64,000 bases of DNA from Herminiimonas contaminans (lineage in GTDB: Bacteria > Pseudomonadota > Gammaproteobacteria > Burkholderiales > Burkholderiaceae_D): positions 310,001 to 374,000 of the forward strand of contig NZ_JADOEL010000002.1 in the NCBI RefSeq assembly GCF_015645465.1, given 5' to 3'. The notes beneath the pieces are model-generated. The model saw only the letters and a program-made list of their open reading frames with translations, was not told the origin of the DNA and searched no databases. Within the stretch, counting starts at the first letter, position 1, and every line of letters begins with the position of its first letter. Shown piece after piece: positions 32,570-40,884 of this stretch. Made by a program: the position numbers and the translations under genes.

Positions 32570-33649
32570 TTACTTACGGCCGATCATGAAGTTCTGGATA
32601 GGCACTTCAGCGACCGAGAACCATTGGTTCTGATCTTGGCGGAAGCGTTTCCATGGTTCGTAGATCTTCTTGAACTTGGCATTTTTCGCTGCTTCTTCAT
32701 CCATCGTTTCAACGGCAGCCTTGTAGCAAGCTTCCATGATCGGTTTGGAGAATTGACGCAGCTTGACGCCGTTCTTGAGCAAACGTGCCAGTGCAGCTGG
32801 ATTACGTGCATCGTATTCCGCTTGCATGACGACGTGCGCTTCGTAGGAAGCAGCTTCTACTGCAGCCTGGTATGCCTTAGGCAGTTTTTCCCATTCCTTG
32901 ATACCGATGTAGAACGAGAGTTGCAGGCTAGGTTCCCACCAGCCTGGTGTGTAGTAGAACGGCGCGACTTTGTTGAAGCCGAGTTTTTCATCGTCGTATG
33001 GACCGATCCATTCTGCTGCATCGATGGTGCCTTTTTCCAGCGCTGGGTAGATATCACCACCAGCGATCTGTTGTGGCACCAGGCCGAGGCGTTGCATCAC
33101 GCGACCAGCGAAACCGCCGATACGCATTTTCAGGCCTTGCAGGTCTTTAACTTCCTTGATTTCCTTACGGAACCAGCCACCCATCTGGGTACCGGTGTTA
33201 CCGCCCAGGAAGTTGACGATGCCGTAGTCTTTGAAGAATTCGCGGGTCAGTTGACGACCGCCGCCCTGGTCGAACCAAGCGGTTTGCTGACGCGAGGTCA
33301 GGCCAAATGGAACAACAGCGTCGAATGCGAATGTAGGATCTTTACCGAAGTAGTAGTACGAAGCCGAGTGACCGATTTCAACGGTACCAGCCTGAACTGC
33401 ATCCATCACTTGCAAAGCCGGAACAATCTCGCCGCCTGCGAATGGACGAATGTTGAATTTACCATCGGTCAGTTGCGAAACACGTTTGGTAAATACATCC
33501 GCTGCGCCATAAATCGTGTCTAGTGATTTAGGGAAGCTGGAAGCCAGACGCCAGTTAATCGTCGGGTTGGTTTGTGCGAAAGAAGGCACGGCAACCGCAC
33601 CTGCGGTAGCGCCGACTGCTGCTTTCTTAAGGAATGAACGACGTTCCAT
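32570..33649 (-). CDS. TRAP transporter periplasmic binding protein (DctP/TakP type)
   Basis: About 359 residues. The start is placed at MERRSFLKK, with AGGAG 6 bases upstream. The N-terminus is a Tat-type signal (RRSFLKK then a hydrophobic stretch ending SFAQ), so the protein would be exported folded. The mature part has the DctP fold with PFAGGEIVPALQVMDAVQAG, GNTGTQMGGWFRKEI, LQGLKMRIGG (the ligand carboxylate-binding Arg) and AAEWIGPYDDEKLGF; these are closest in style to TakP-like proteins that bind 2-oxo acids such as pyruvate. It is transcribed convergently to dctQM from its own promoter region. Confidence 0.92.
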   Translation of the reverse strand: MERRSFLKKAAVGATAGAVAVPSFAQTNPTINWRLASSFPKSLDTIYGAADVFTKRVSQLTDGKFNIRPFAGGEIVPALQVMDAVQAGTVEIGHSASYYYFGKDPTFAFDAVVPFGLTSRQQTAWFDQGGGRQLTREFFKDYGIVNFLGGNTGTQMGGWFRKEIKEVKDLQGLKMRIGGFAGRVMQRLGLVPQQIAGGDIYPALEKGTIDAAEWIGPYDDEKLGFNKVAPFYYTPGWWEPSLQLSFYIGIKEWEKLPKAYQAAVEAASYEAHVVMQAEYDARNPAALARLLKNGVKLRQFSKPIMEACYKAAVETMDEEAAKNAKFKKIYEPWKRFRQDQNQWFSVAEVPIQNFMIGRK

Positions 33650-33828
33650 TTTGTCTCCTGGAGTGGTTAACGACAACAGCTATTTGAAATTTTCTTGCCG
33701 ATAAAATCAGCCGTTAAATCTCATACAAATTATCAGTTGTAAGGGTGACGTAAGTTGCCCGAAGTAGTAATAATCTTCATGCTTTACGCGATAAACAACT
33801 GGTATAACCATACACTGAAAACGCAGTA

Positions 33829-35193
33829 TTAACCACCTGCAACCACCATATTTTCTATCAACACCGAACCCGTTTGTTTGGTTCCGCGCACCAAAGTATC
33901 AGCACCAATCGCAACCACCTGCATGAAGATATCCTTCATATTTCCAGCAATCGTGATCTCTTCTACCGGATACTGGACGACACCTTTCTCGACCCAGAAA
34001 CCGGACGCGCCACGCGAGTAATCACCGGTCACATAATTGACACCCTGGCCCATCAGTTCAGTGACCAGCAAACCGGTATCGAGCTTCTTCAGCATCGCCT
34101 TGAAATCATCGGTCGCTTTGGTCAAGGTAGAAGTCATGGACAGGTTATGCGAGCCACCGGCATTACCTGTGGTTTGCATGCCGAGTTTGCGCGCCGAATA
34201 AGTCGAGAGGAAATAGCCCTGCACGATACCGTCCTTGACGACATCACGACGGTGAGTCTTCACACCCTCTTCATCAAATGGCGACGAGCCAACGCCACCT
34301 ATCACATGCGGATCTTCGACGATCTGTACATGCGGCGCAAACGCAGCTTTGCCGAGGGAATCCAGCAGGAAGGTTGACTTGCGGTACAAGGCACCGCCGG
34401 AGACTGCCTGCACAAAGGCACCCAGCAAGCCTGCTGCCAGCGGCGCTTCAAACAGGACCGGGCATTTGCGTGTATCCAGCTTGCGTGCGTTCAGGCGTGC
34501 CAGTGCACGTTGCGCCGCGTACTGACCCACCGCTTCCGGCTTGGCCAGCTTGTTCGGATCACGCATCGACGAATACCAGTCGTCGCGCTGCATATTGCTG
34601 CCCTTGCCGGCGATAGGTGCGACAGAAATCGTATGACGCGAATACGGATAGCCACCAATGAAGCCGCGCGAGTTGGCCGAGACAAAATGCGATTGCTGCG
34701 CATAGACGCTGGCACCTTCGCTATTCGTAATGCGTTTGTCGACTGCAAACGCGGCTGCTTCGCCACGCTTGGCCAGCTCGACCGCTTCCTCACTGGAAAT
34801 CAGCCATGGATAGCACAGCTGCAAATCGCGCGGATTACGCTCCAGCATGTCGGCGTCCGGCAAACCGGCGCAATCATCTTCTGCGGTAAAGCGGGCGATG
34901 TTGTATGCTGCCTCGACCGTATCCTTCAGCGCCTGCTGGGAAAAGTCGGAAGTGCTGGCATTGCCGCGTCGTATATGGCCATCTTCACCGAGGTAAATGG
35001 TGACGCCCATGCCTTTGTCTTTATTCTGTTCTATCGTCTCGACGCCGCCCTTGCGCACCGAAACCGACAGACCGCTGCCCTCATTGATCTCTACGGCCGC
35101 ATCAGAAGCGCCTTTTTCCTTCGCATAACGCAGTACATCCTGCGCCAATTGCTTTAACTGATCTTGACTATGTATAAACACTGATTCGCTCAT
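33829..35193 (-). CDS. pmbA: Metalloprotease PmbA (TldE)
   Basis: Partner of TldD in the heterodimeric TldDE protease, which in E. coli processes microcin B17 and degrades CcdA. The 454-residue protein shows the family blocks GVTIYLGEDGHIRRGNAST, NSRGFIGGYPYSRH, GGVGSSPFDEEGVKTHRRDV and NYVTGDYSRGASGFWVE. In the pair PmbA lacks the zinc site, which is in TldD; no HExxH motif is seen here, as expected. tldD is not in the window. Divergent from darP, the usual arrangement. Confidence 0.96.
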   Translation of the reverse strand: MSESVFIHSQDQLKQLAQDVLRYAKEKGASDAAVEINEGSGLSVSVRKGGVETIEQNKDKGMGVTIYLGEDGHIRRGNASTSDFSQQALKDTVEAAYNIARFTAEDDCAGLPDADMLERNPRDLQLCYPWLISSEEAVELAKRGEAAAFAVDKRITNSEGASVYAQQSHFVSANSRGFIGGYPYSRHTISVAPIAGKGSNMQRDDWYSSMRDPNKLAKPEAVGQYAAQRALARLNARKLDTRKCPVLFEAPLAAGLLGAFVQAVSGGALYRKSTFLLDSLGKAAFAPHVQIVEDPHVIGGVGSSPFDEEGVKTHRRDVVKDGIVQGYFLSTYSARKLGMQTTGNAGGSHNLSMTSTLTKATDDFKAMLKKLDTGLLVTELMGQGVNYVTGDYSRGASGFWVEKGVVQYPVEEITIAGNMKDIFMQVVAIGADTLVRGTKQTGSVLIENMVVAGG

Positions 35194-35281
35194 GAGGGGG
35201 TCGTTTTCTTCGGAAATACCTATAAAACAGTTATCATAGCAGTCGTTTACAGAATGGCTGCTAGCCTTATCAAATCAGATC

Positions 35282-35872
35282 ATGCCAAATCCCAACCGAG
35301 GCTCCTGCGGGTTCCAGTCGAGCGAATTCGAACAGGAATACGAACGCCCATCAAAATCCGAGTTAAAGCGCCAGATGACGGCCTTGCAAAAGCTCGGTGA
35401 AGAGCTCATCGCCGAACCGCGCGACCGCGTCAAACGCGTGCCTATGCCGGAAGAAGTACGTGACGCCATCCTCGAATGCCAGCTCATCAAAGACCACGAA
35501 GGTCGCCGTCGCCAGACACAGTATGTCGGTAAAAAAATGCGCTCGCTGGAGCCGGACGAAATCGCCGCCATCCAGAAAATGCTGGATAGCTGGAAAGGCG
35601 CATCCAAATCGGAAACCGCCGCCCTGCACGCGATCGAACGCAAACGCGACAAATTGTTGACAGATGACAAGGTACTGACACAGTTGCTGGCGGACAATCC
35701 AGAACTGGATGGCCAGCATCTGCGCACCCTGATACGCAATGCGCGCAAAGAACAGGCCGAGAACAAACCGCCTAAGGCTTATCGCGAAATTTTCCAGATC
35801 CTCAAGCAACTGCAGGCAGCCGCCGCTGCCACATCTACTACGGACGAAGAAGACGATGTCGAAGAAGACTAA
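35282..35872 (+). CDS. darP: Ribosome biogenesis factor DarP (YjgA, DUF615)
   Basis: A 196-residue, highly charged, mostly helical protein that in E. coli associates with 50S precursors. It matches by the SKSELKRQMTALQKLGEELI opening, VREAILE-like segment and the RRRQTQYVGKKMR motif. It ends in an acidic tail (EEDDVEED). The position back to back with pmbA is conserved in many proteobacteria. mog overlaps its last 17 bases. Confidence 0.95.
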   Translation: MPNPNRGSCGFQSSEFEQEYERPSKSELKRQMTALQKLGEELIAEPRDRVKRVPMPEEVRDAILECQLIKDHEGRRRQTQYVGKKMRSLEPDEIAAIQKMLDSWKGASKSETAALHAIERKRDKLLTDDKVLTQLLADNPELDGQHLRTLIRNARKEQAENKPPKAYREIFQILKQLQAAAAATSTTDEEDDVEED

Positions 35873-36470
35873 CCCGGATGAATTGAAAATCGGTCTGGTA
35901 TCAGTATCTGACCGCGCCTCCAGCGGCGTATATCAGGATGAAGGCATCCCTGCACTGCAAGCCTGGTTCACCTCGGCGCTGACCAGTGAATGGAAAGTAG
36001 AAACCCGTTTGATCCCGGACGAACAATCGGCGATTGAAAAAGCGCTGATCGAACTGGTCGACATCGAACGCTGCGACCTCGTCATCACCACTGGTGGCAC
36101 CGGTCCGGCCCGTCGCGACGTCACACCGGAAGCGACCATCGCTGTCGGCACCAAGGAAATGCCAGGTTTCGGCGAACAAATGCGCCAGATCAGCCTGCAC
36201 TTCGTACCGACCGCCATCCTCTCGCGCCAGGTCACCGTCATCCGGGAAACCGCAGAGCACGCAGCACTCATCATGAACCTGCCGGGCCAGCCGAAATCGA
36301 TCAAGGAAACGCTGGAAGGTTTGAAGGATGCCGACGGCAAGCAAATCGTAGGCGGTATCTTCGCAGCCGTACCGTACTGCATAGACCTGATGGGCGGCCC
36401 GTACATCGAAACCAACGAAGCCGTCTGCAAAGCCTGGCGTCCGAAACACGCGATCCGACCAGCCAAATAA
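35856..36470 (+). CDS. mog: Molybdopterin adenylyltransferase
   Basis: Adenylates molybdopterin before molybdate insertion by MoeA. The 204-residue protein begins MSKKTNPDELKIGLVSVSDR; the start overlaps the darP stop, suggesting translational coupling. Signature motifs are DRASSGVYQDEGIPAL, the substrate-binding TTGGTGPARRDVTPEAT and NLPGQPKSIKETL. Other molybdenum cofactor genes are not in the window. Confidence 0.95.
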   Translation: MSKKTNPDELKIGLVSVSDRASSGVYQDEGIPALQAWFTSALTSEWKVETRLIPDEQSAIEKALIELVDIERCDLVITTGGTGPARRDVTPEATIAVGTKEMPGFGEQMRQISLHFVPTAILSRQVTVIRETAEHAALIMNLPGQPKSIKETLEGLKDADGKQIVGGIFAAVPYCIDLMGGPYIETNEAVCKAWRPKHAIRPAK

Positions 36471-36506
36471 TTTTTTAACTTACTGTAATTTTTACTCACC
36501 ATCATC

Positions 36507-37169
36507 ATGACCTTAGAAACCGTCGAACTTGAAACCGCACCCAACCCAACCGTTTCCATCATCTGGATGCATGGCCTAGGCGCCGACGGCAACGACTTTG
36601 TTCCTATCGTCAGAGAACTCGACCTGAGCGGCCTGCCTGGCATCCGTTTCGTCTTCCCGCACGCACCGGAAATCCCGGTCACCGTCAACGGCTTCCGCGA
36701 AATGCCAGCCTGGTATGACGTGGTCGTTACTGAATTTGGTCGCGAAGAAGATGAGGCCGGTCTGCGTGCATCGCAGGTTTCGATCAACGAACTGATCGAA
36801 CGCGAAAAAGCACGCGGCATCGCCGCCAACAAAATCCTCATCGCTGGCTTCTCGCAAGGTTGCGCAATGACCTTCCAGGTCGGCCTGCGCTATCCGGAAC
36901 GCCTGGGCGGCCTGCTGTGCCTGTCCGGTTACGTACCTATCGACTCGACAGTAGAAGCTGAACGTAGCGAAGCCAACAAAGACATCCCTATCTACTACGG
37001 TCATGGTCGTGGTGATCAGGTCATCCCTATCACCCGTGCACAGCGTTCGCTGAGCTTGTTGCAAGCGCTGGGATATGACGTGGACTGGCATGAGTACAAC
37101 ATGCCACACTCGGTTTGCGGACCGCAGTTGGATGACATCTCTAACTTCCTGAAACGTGTATTGAAATAA
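36507..37169 (+). CDS. Carboxylesterase (phospholipase/carboxylesterase family)
   Basis: A small alpha/beta-hydrolase of 220 residues related to Pseudomonas esterase II and eukaryotic acyl-protein thioesterases. The catalytic serine is Ser116 in GFSQGCAM, the acid lies in the HGRGDQVIP loop and the histidine in EYNMPHSV. WMHGLGADGNDF gives the oxyanion loop. No signal peptide, so cytosolic. The gene is 36 bases after mog but the natural substrate is unknown. Confidence 0.93.
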   Translation: MTLETVELETAPNPTVSIIWMHGLGADGNDFVPIVRELDLSGLPGIRFVFPHAPEIPVTVNGFREMPAWYDVVVTEFGREEDEAGLRASQVSINELIEREKARGIAANKILIAGFSQGCAMTFQVGLRYPERLGGLLCLSGYVPIDSTVEAERSEANKDIPIYYGHGRGDQVIPITRAQRSLSLLQALGYDVDWHEYNMPHSVCGPQLDDISNFLKRVLK

Positions 37170-37184
37170 ACGCCAGGGAACAAA

Positions 37185-37215
37185 TAAAAAAGCACGCTAT
37201 ATGCGTGCTTTTTTA
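37185..37215 (+). terminator. Terminator after the esterase gene
   Basis: AAAAAGCACGC / GCGTGCTTTTTT stem-loop with a long T run, 16 bases past the esterase stop. Its sequence almost equals the ppa terminator at 18383-18413, and like that one it sits next to the long intergenic repeat. Confidence 0.9.
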
Positions 37216-37216
37216 T

Positions 37217-37580
37217 TGCCAATTTAAGACCGCCTCGGCTAAAACTAAGAGGCTGTGGTTGTGAGTCCACTGTGACGATGCCGTTTGTGCGGGACAGAAA
37301 ATGGAAAAAGAAGTGGGTGTGTCTGAGGTGTAGCAGGGAATTCGCGGAACACTGTTCCGCGCTTGCATAACGGTATCCGCTTGCAAGCGGATACCGTTAC
37401 GCAAGGGCAGCGAGTTTCGCCCACTTCCCATTTTTTGTCCCGCACAAACGGGGACCCCGCAGGGGCAGCGGCGCTGTGGTCGCCTTTCTTTGCTTACTTT
37501 CTTTGGCGAAGCAAAGAAAGTGAGTGGCTGCCGGGCCACTCCCGGCAAACCCAACCTCCACGGAGAAAGAAAAACATCAG
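37217..37580. repeat. Copy 2 of the long intergenic repeat, with an 80-base palindromic insert
   Basis: Nearly identical to 18060-18360 over both flanks. Between TGTCTGAG and CGAGTTTCGCCCACTT this copy carries about 80 more bases (about 37329-37410) made of two perfect or near-perfect hairpins: CGCGGAACA/TGTTCCGCG and AACGGTATCCGCTTGC/GCAAGCGGATACCGTT. The insert falls exactly in the loop of the large CCGTTTGTGCGG stem, so the outer stem is kept. Minus-strand open frames across the element are not considered genes. Confidence 0.85.
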
Positions 37581-37602
37581 CGACAAAGCAACGAAACCAA
37601 AC

Positions 37603-38469
37603 CTACTTAAACACCACCGTCTTATGCCCATTAAGCAAAATCCGATGCTCAACAAAATACTTAACCGCCCGCGCCAACACCACACACTCCACATCCCGCC
37701 CTATCGCAGTTAAAGTCGCCGGATTCATGGCATGATCCACGCGCTCCACATCCTGCTCAATAATCGGCCCCTCATCCAGATCACCCGTAACGAAGTGCGC
37801 AGTCGCACCGATCAGTTTCACACCACGCTCATGCGCCTGATAGTACGGCTTGGCGCCCTTGAAACTAGGCAGGAAGGAATGATGAATATTGATCGCCCGT
37901 CCCTGCAAAGCCTGGCACATTTGCGGTGACAGTATCTGCATGTAACGCGCCAATACCACCAGATCAATTTCCGCACTCCGCGCGATTTCCAGCACGCGCT
38001 CTTCCTGTGCACGCTTGGCTTCTTCAGAAGCACCGGGTGCGAGTGGCAGATGGTGGAACGGAATGTTGTAGCTGGCCGCGAGTTGATAAAAGTCTGTGTG
38101 ATTCGACACGATGGCCGGAATGTCTACCGGCAACAAACCACTTTTATAGCGGAACAGCAAATCGTTGAGGCAATGACCGATCTTGGAAACCATTAGCATC
38201 ACGCGCGGCTTCTTCTGCGCATCGTGCAATTGCCAGGTCATATGCATGGTCTCTGCCATCGCCGAGAAATCAGCGCGCAAGACTTCATCATTGATGGAAG
38301 CATTTTCCGCCGCGAAATAGACGCGCATGAAAAAGAGTTGTGATTGCGCATCACCAAACTGCGCCGACTCTATGATGTTGCACCCATGCTCTGCGAGGAA
38401 ACCTGATACGCGTTGCACAATGCCACGCTGATCGATGCAGGAAAGATTGAGTATGTATTCCGGATGCAT
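37603..38469 (-). CDS. purU: Formyltetrahydrofolate deformylase
   Basis: Hydrolyses 10-formyl-tetrahydrofolate to tetrahydrofolate and formate, balancing one-carbon and glycine pools. The 288 residues comprise an N-terminal ACT domain (YILNLSCIDQRGIVQRVSGF) and a formyltransferase-like catalytic domain with NIHHSFLPSFKGAKPY (catalytic Asn/His), GATAHFVTGDLDEGPII (catalytic Asp) and the basic NDLLFRYKSG segment. The start MHPEYILN is typical. Confidence 0.97.
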   Translation of the reverse strand: MHPEYILNLSCIDQRGIVQRVSGFLAEHGCNIIESAQFGDAQSQLFFMRVYFAAENASINDEVLRADFSAMAETMHMTWQLHDAQKKPRVMLMVSKIGHCLNDLLFRYKSGLLPVDIPAIVSNHTDFYQLAASYNIPFHHLPLAPGASEEAKRAQEERVLEIARSAEIDLVVLARYMQILSPQMCQALQGRAINIHHSFLPSFKGAKPYYQAHERGVKLIGATAHFVTGDLDEGPIIEQDVERVDHAMNPATLTAIGRDVECVVLARAVKYFVEHRILLNGHKTVVFK

Positions 38470-38579
38470 GATGGCTACCTGAATGAAGTCGCTTGCGGCT
38501 CAAGCGTTGCGCTTTATTGTCGCATGGCTTTGTTAATCAGGAGAAATTCCATTCGAATATGGTATTAACAGATGTAACA

Positions 38580-38617
38580 AGTCCCTCGCAGTGGCATGGG
38601 AACCACTGCGAGGGACT
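38580..38617 (-). terminator. Terminator after the bactofilin gene
   Basis: A perfect 15-base stem AGTCCCTCGCAGTGG / CCACTGCGAGGGACT with a 7-8-base loop, 20 bases beyond the bactofilin stop on the minus strand. The T tract is short. Confidence 0.7.
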
Positions 38618-38636
38618 ATCTTTGCGCTACGGAAAG

Positions 38637-39179
38637 TTAGACGCTTTTCGCGACTGACAGACCTTTTGCCTGTGTGGCTGTGCCACCTACCTGTACATCA
38701 CCTGCCAGTTGACCACCTTCTTCGATCACAACATTGCCGTAACGAATTTTTCCGGAGACCTTGCCGGATGCATAGATCACCAGCTTCTGACGCACTGTCA
38801 GTTCGCCGTCAAACGTACCGTGGATCTCAGCGATATCAATACCAGCCGAACCTTTGAAAGAGCCATCTTTGGAAATCTGGATCACGCGTGAATCCATGGT
38901 CGCTTCAACGAAGCCTTCCACCACCAGCGTATCGCAATCGGTGATCTCCACACCCTTGAGTTTGATGTTAGGACCGACGATGAGTTTGCTGCCGACTTCA
39001 TTGCTGTGCTGATTCGATGCTTGCCCCGAGGAATTCAAACCACCTGTCGGAACTGATGCCTTGGGAAAACTGGAGCTGCCTGTGCTTGAACTGGACAATG
39101 ACGATGAGTTGGTTGTGCTCATAGGAGGGTTTGGCGTATTGGTGTCGCGCTTGCCAAAAAGCGTGTCGGATCGAAGCAT
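38637..39179 (-). CDS. Bactofilin family protein
   Basis: Polymer-forming cytoskeletal protein, 180 residues from the ATG at 39179, which has AGGAG 6 bases upstream; the longer open frame adds 21 unlikely residues. A Ser/Thr/Asn-rich disordered N-terminus (about 1-65) is followed by the right-handed beta-helix core with repeated short strands: KLIVGPNIKLKGVEITDCDT, GTFDGELTVRQKLVIYASGK, GKIRYGNVVIEEGGQLAGDV. Bactofilins act in cell shape, stalks, septation or motility; no partner such as an M23 peptidase gene is adjacent, so the role here is open. Confidence 0.93.
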   Translation of the reverse strand: MLRSDTLFGKRDTNTPNPPMSTTNSSSLSSSSTGSSSFPKASVPTGGLNSSGQASNQHSNEVGSKLIVGPNIKLKGVEITDCDTLVVEGFVEATMDSRVIQISKDGSFKGSAGIDIAEIHGTFDGELTVRQKLVIYASGKVSGKIRYGNVVIEEGGQLAGDVQVGGTATQAKGLSVAKSV

Positions 39180-39774
39180 GAAATCTCCTGAAAATAATTG
39201 TCGCGATGACGTAATAAAAATAAATGAATACGCTTGCAGCATCGGCAGTACATCGCGCGTAACGGCATCCCGGCTTATCTGTTTTGCGTGGTGGCAATGC
39301 GATGAATAGAGAGAGCATGCTCTCTACTCTGCACAACCAACGCTTGGTGTCTCGCATGTTTTTAAAGTTCACATTTGTTACATTTTTTATAAAAAATATT
39401 TTGCTTAAATTTTAGGCAGTGAATTTTTACAGGCAAGAATTACAAAGAGCATCGCGCACAAGAAATATTTACATGACGAATGAAGCAAAAAAAGGAATTG
39501 ATACATAGCGGATGAAATTGCGCGTGTGCCAAAAAACACATCGCGGGACTACTCTCGAACTCTGGTGTATATCGCCGCGCATCACGAAACACATTGCATG
39601 GTTCTTTCGTCCACCAGGACCTATTGCCGGAGTTCAACGCAGCGCGTGTCACAAAACAGATATATTTGCCGCGCATACTCGGCGTGGGCCTGCGCTTGAC
39701 AATTACTTACCAACAAGTAACCTTGTGGCAGCTTTATTCGTACTTAAAAACAATAACCCTACAGGGAGCAATGA
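39180..39774. other. 595-base AT-richer intergenic region
   Basis: No convincing gene. Several short open frames on both strands (longest under 90 codons) lack ribosome sites and have atypical composition. The part nearest bactofilin has a TTTTTTATAAAAAA tract (about 39384-39397) that could lie in its promoter; the far end holds the candidate promoter of the DUF898 gene. Confidence 0.5.
39696..39723 (+). promoter_or_regulatory. Candidate promoter and operator of the DUF898-protease pair
   Basis: A perfect TTGACA at 39696-39701 is followed after 16 bases by TAACCT, a weak -10. Between them lies an inverted repeat TTACTT (39703-39708) / AAGTAA (39715-39720), well placed for a regulator to block the promoter. 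Confidence 0.4.
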
Positions 39775-40869
39775 ATGACTGACTCAGCCGTCTTCCACGA
39801 AATGCCTGCCAGCAATCCTCAGGCATCCGATACACCGATACGCTTTTCCTTCAGTGGTACCGGCAGCGAATATTTCCGCATCTGGATAGTCAACCTGCTG
39901 TTTTCCATCCTCACCCTCGGCATCTATTCCGCGTGGGCCAAGGTACGCCGCACGCGCTATTTCTACGGCAGCAGCAGCGTTGCCGGAACCAGCTTTGAAT
40001 ATCACGGTAATCCGGTCGCGATCCTGAAGGGACGCATCGTTGCTTTCGTTTTGATCGTTATTTACAACATCGCGGTCGAAATGTCGCTCGGGGTCGCCTT
40101 GATGATGATATTGGTCGTCATGGCAGTGATGCCATGGCTGATCTGGAAAAGCCTGCAGTTCAAGTTATATAACAGCAGCTATCGCGGCATACGTTTTGGT
40201 TTCCGTGGTGCGTTAAAGCAAATTTACTGGGTGTACCTGGCTCTGCCTATCCTTACAATATTTTCGCTGTACATACTGACTCCATTCACTCATCAGCGCA
40301 TCAAGAAATTCCAGCATCAGGAAAGCCGCTTCGGTACCAGTCATTTTTCGTTCAATGGCACAGTAGGCAGTTTTTACAAAGCCTATCTGCTAGTCGCAGC
40401 CATCTGGATAGCCGGTTTCATCGCCGTGCTGGTAGCACTCGGTGGCCCTTTGTTTGCCATCATTACCGCTGATAATATGGATCGCGAGACCGTTGCTGCG
40501 GCAAGCGCCACCGGTGTCCTGATGCTCTTCGGTGCACTGTTCGTCTTGATGTTCCTGATCTTCCCTATCTTTGCAACCCTGATCCAGAACCTGATCTGGA
40601 ACAATACGCAACTCGAGAAACATCGTTTTCTCAGCGATATGAAATGGACGCGCGTTTGCTTCATTACCGTCACCAACATCATCGGCATTATCTGCACCTT
40701 GGGACTGTTCCTGCCTTTCGCCCAGATACGGCTAATAAAGTACCGTGTCGAGTCCATGTCCCTGCTTCCTGACGGCAGCCTGGAAAATTTCATTGCAGCA
40801 AGCCAGTCACAGGTTTCCGCGACTGGCGAAGGTGTGTCCGATCTGCTCGACTTTGACTTGTCGCTGTAA
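39775..40869 (+). CDS. DUF898 (YjgN-type) polytopic membrane protein
   Basis: A 364-residue inner-membrane protein. It opens with the family hallmark RFSFSGTGSEYFRIWIVNLL followed by LTLGIYSAWAKVRRTRYFYG, and a related FSFNGTVGSFYKAYLLVAA block recurs in the middle, suggesting an internal duplication. About seven to eight hydrophobic helices. AGGGAG lies 8 bases before the ATG. The function of the family is unknown; it is repeatedly paired with an M48-type peptidase gene, as here, where the peptidase follows without a gap. Confidence 0.88.
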   Translation: MTDSAVFHEMPASNPQASDTPIRFSFSGTGSEYFRIWIVNLLFSILTLGIYSAWAKVRRTRYFYGSSSVAGTSFEYHGNPVAILKGRIVAFVLIVIYNIAVEMSLGVALMMILVVMAVMPWLIWKSLQFKLYNSSYRGIRFGFRGALKQIYWVYLALPILTIFSLYILTPFTHQRIKKFQHQESRFGTSHFSFNGTVGSFYKAYLLVAAIWIAGFIAVLVALGGPLFAIITADNMDRETVAAASATGVLMLFGALFVLMFLIFPIFATLIQNLIWNNTQLEKHRFLSDMKWTRVCFITVTNIIGIICTLGLFLPFAQIRLIKYRVESMSLLPDGSLENFIAASQSQVSATGEGVSDLLDFDLSL

Positions 40870-40884
40870 GTGCAGCAGCCAGGC

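Noticed and set aside
33660-33828. Sigma-54 promoter for the TRAP binding-protein gene
   Set aside because: No TGGCAC-N5-TTGC-like element with GG and GC at the right spacing was found upstream of the gene.
37213-37735. Open frames across the second repeat copy
   Set aside because: Same reasons as for copy 1; the palindromic insert interrupts or replaces the frames.
39440-39782. Three small open frames in the gap before the DUF898 gene
   Set aside because: No Shine-Dalgarno, low-complexity or unusual composition, and they overlap each other on both strands and the candidate promoter.
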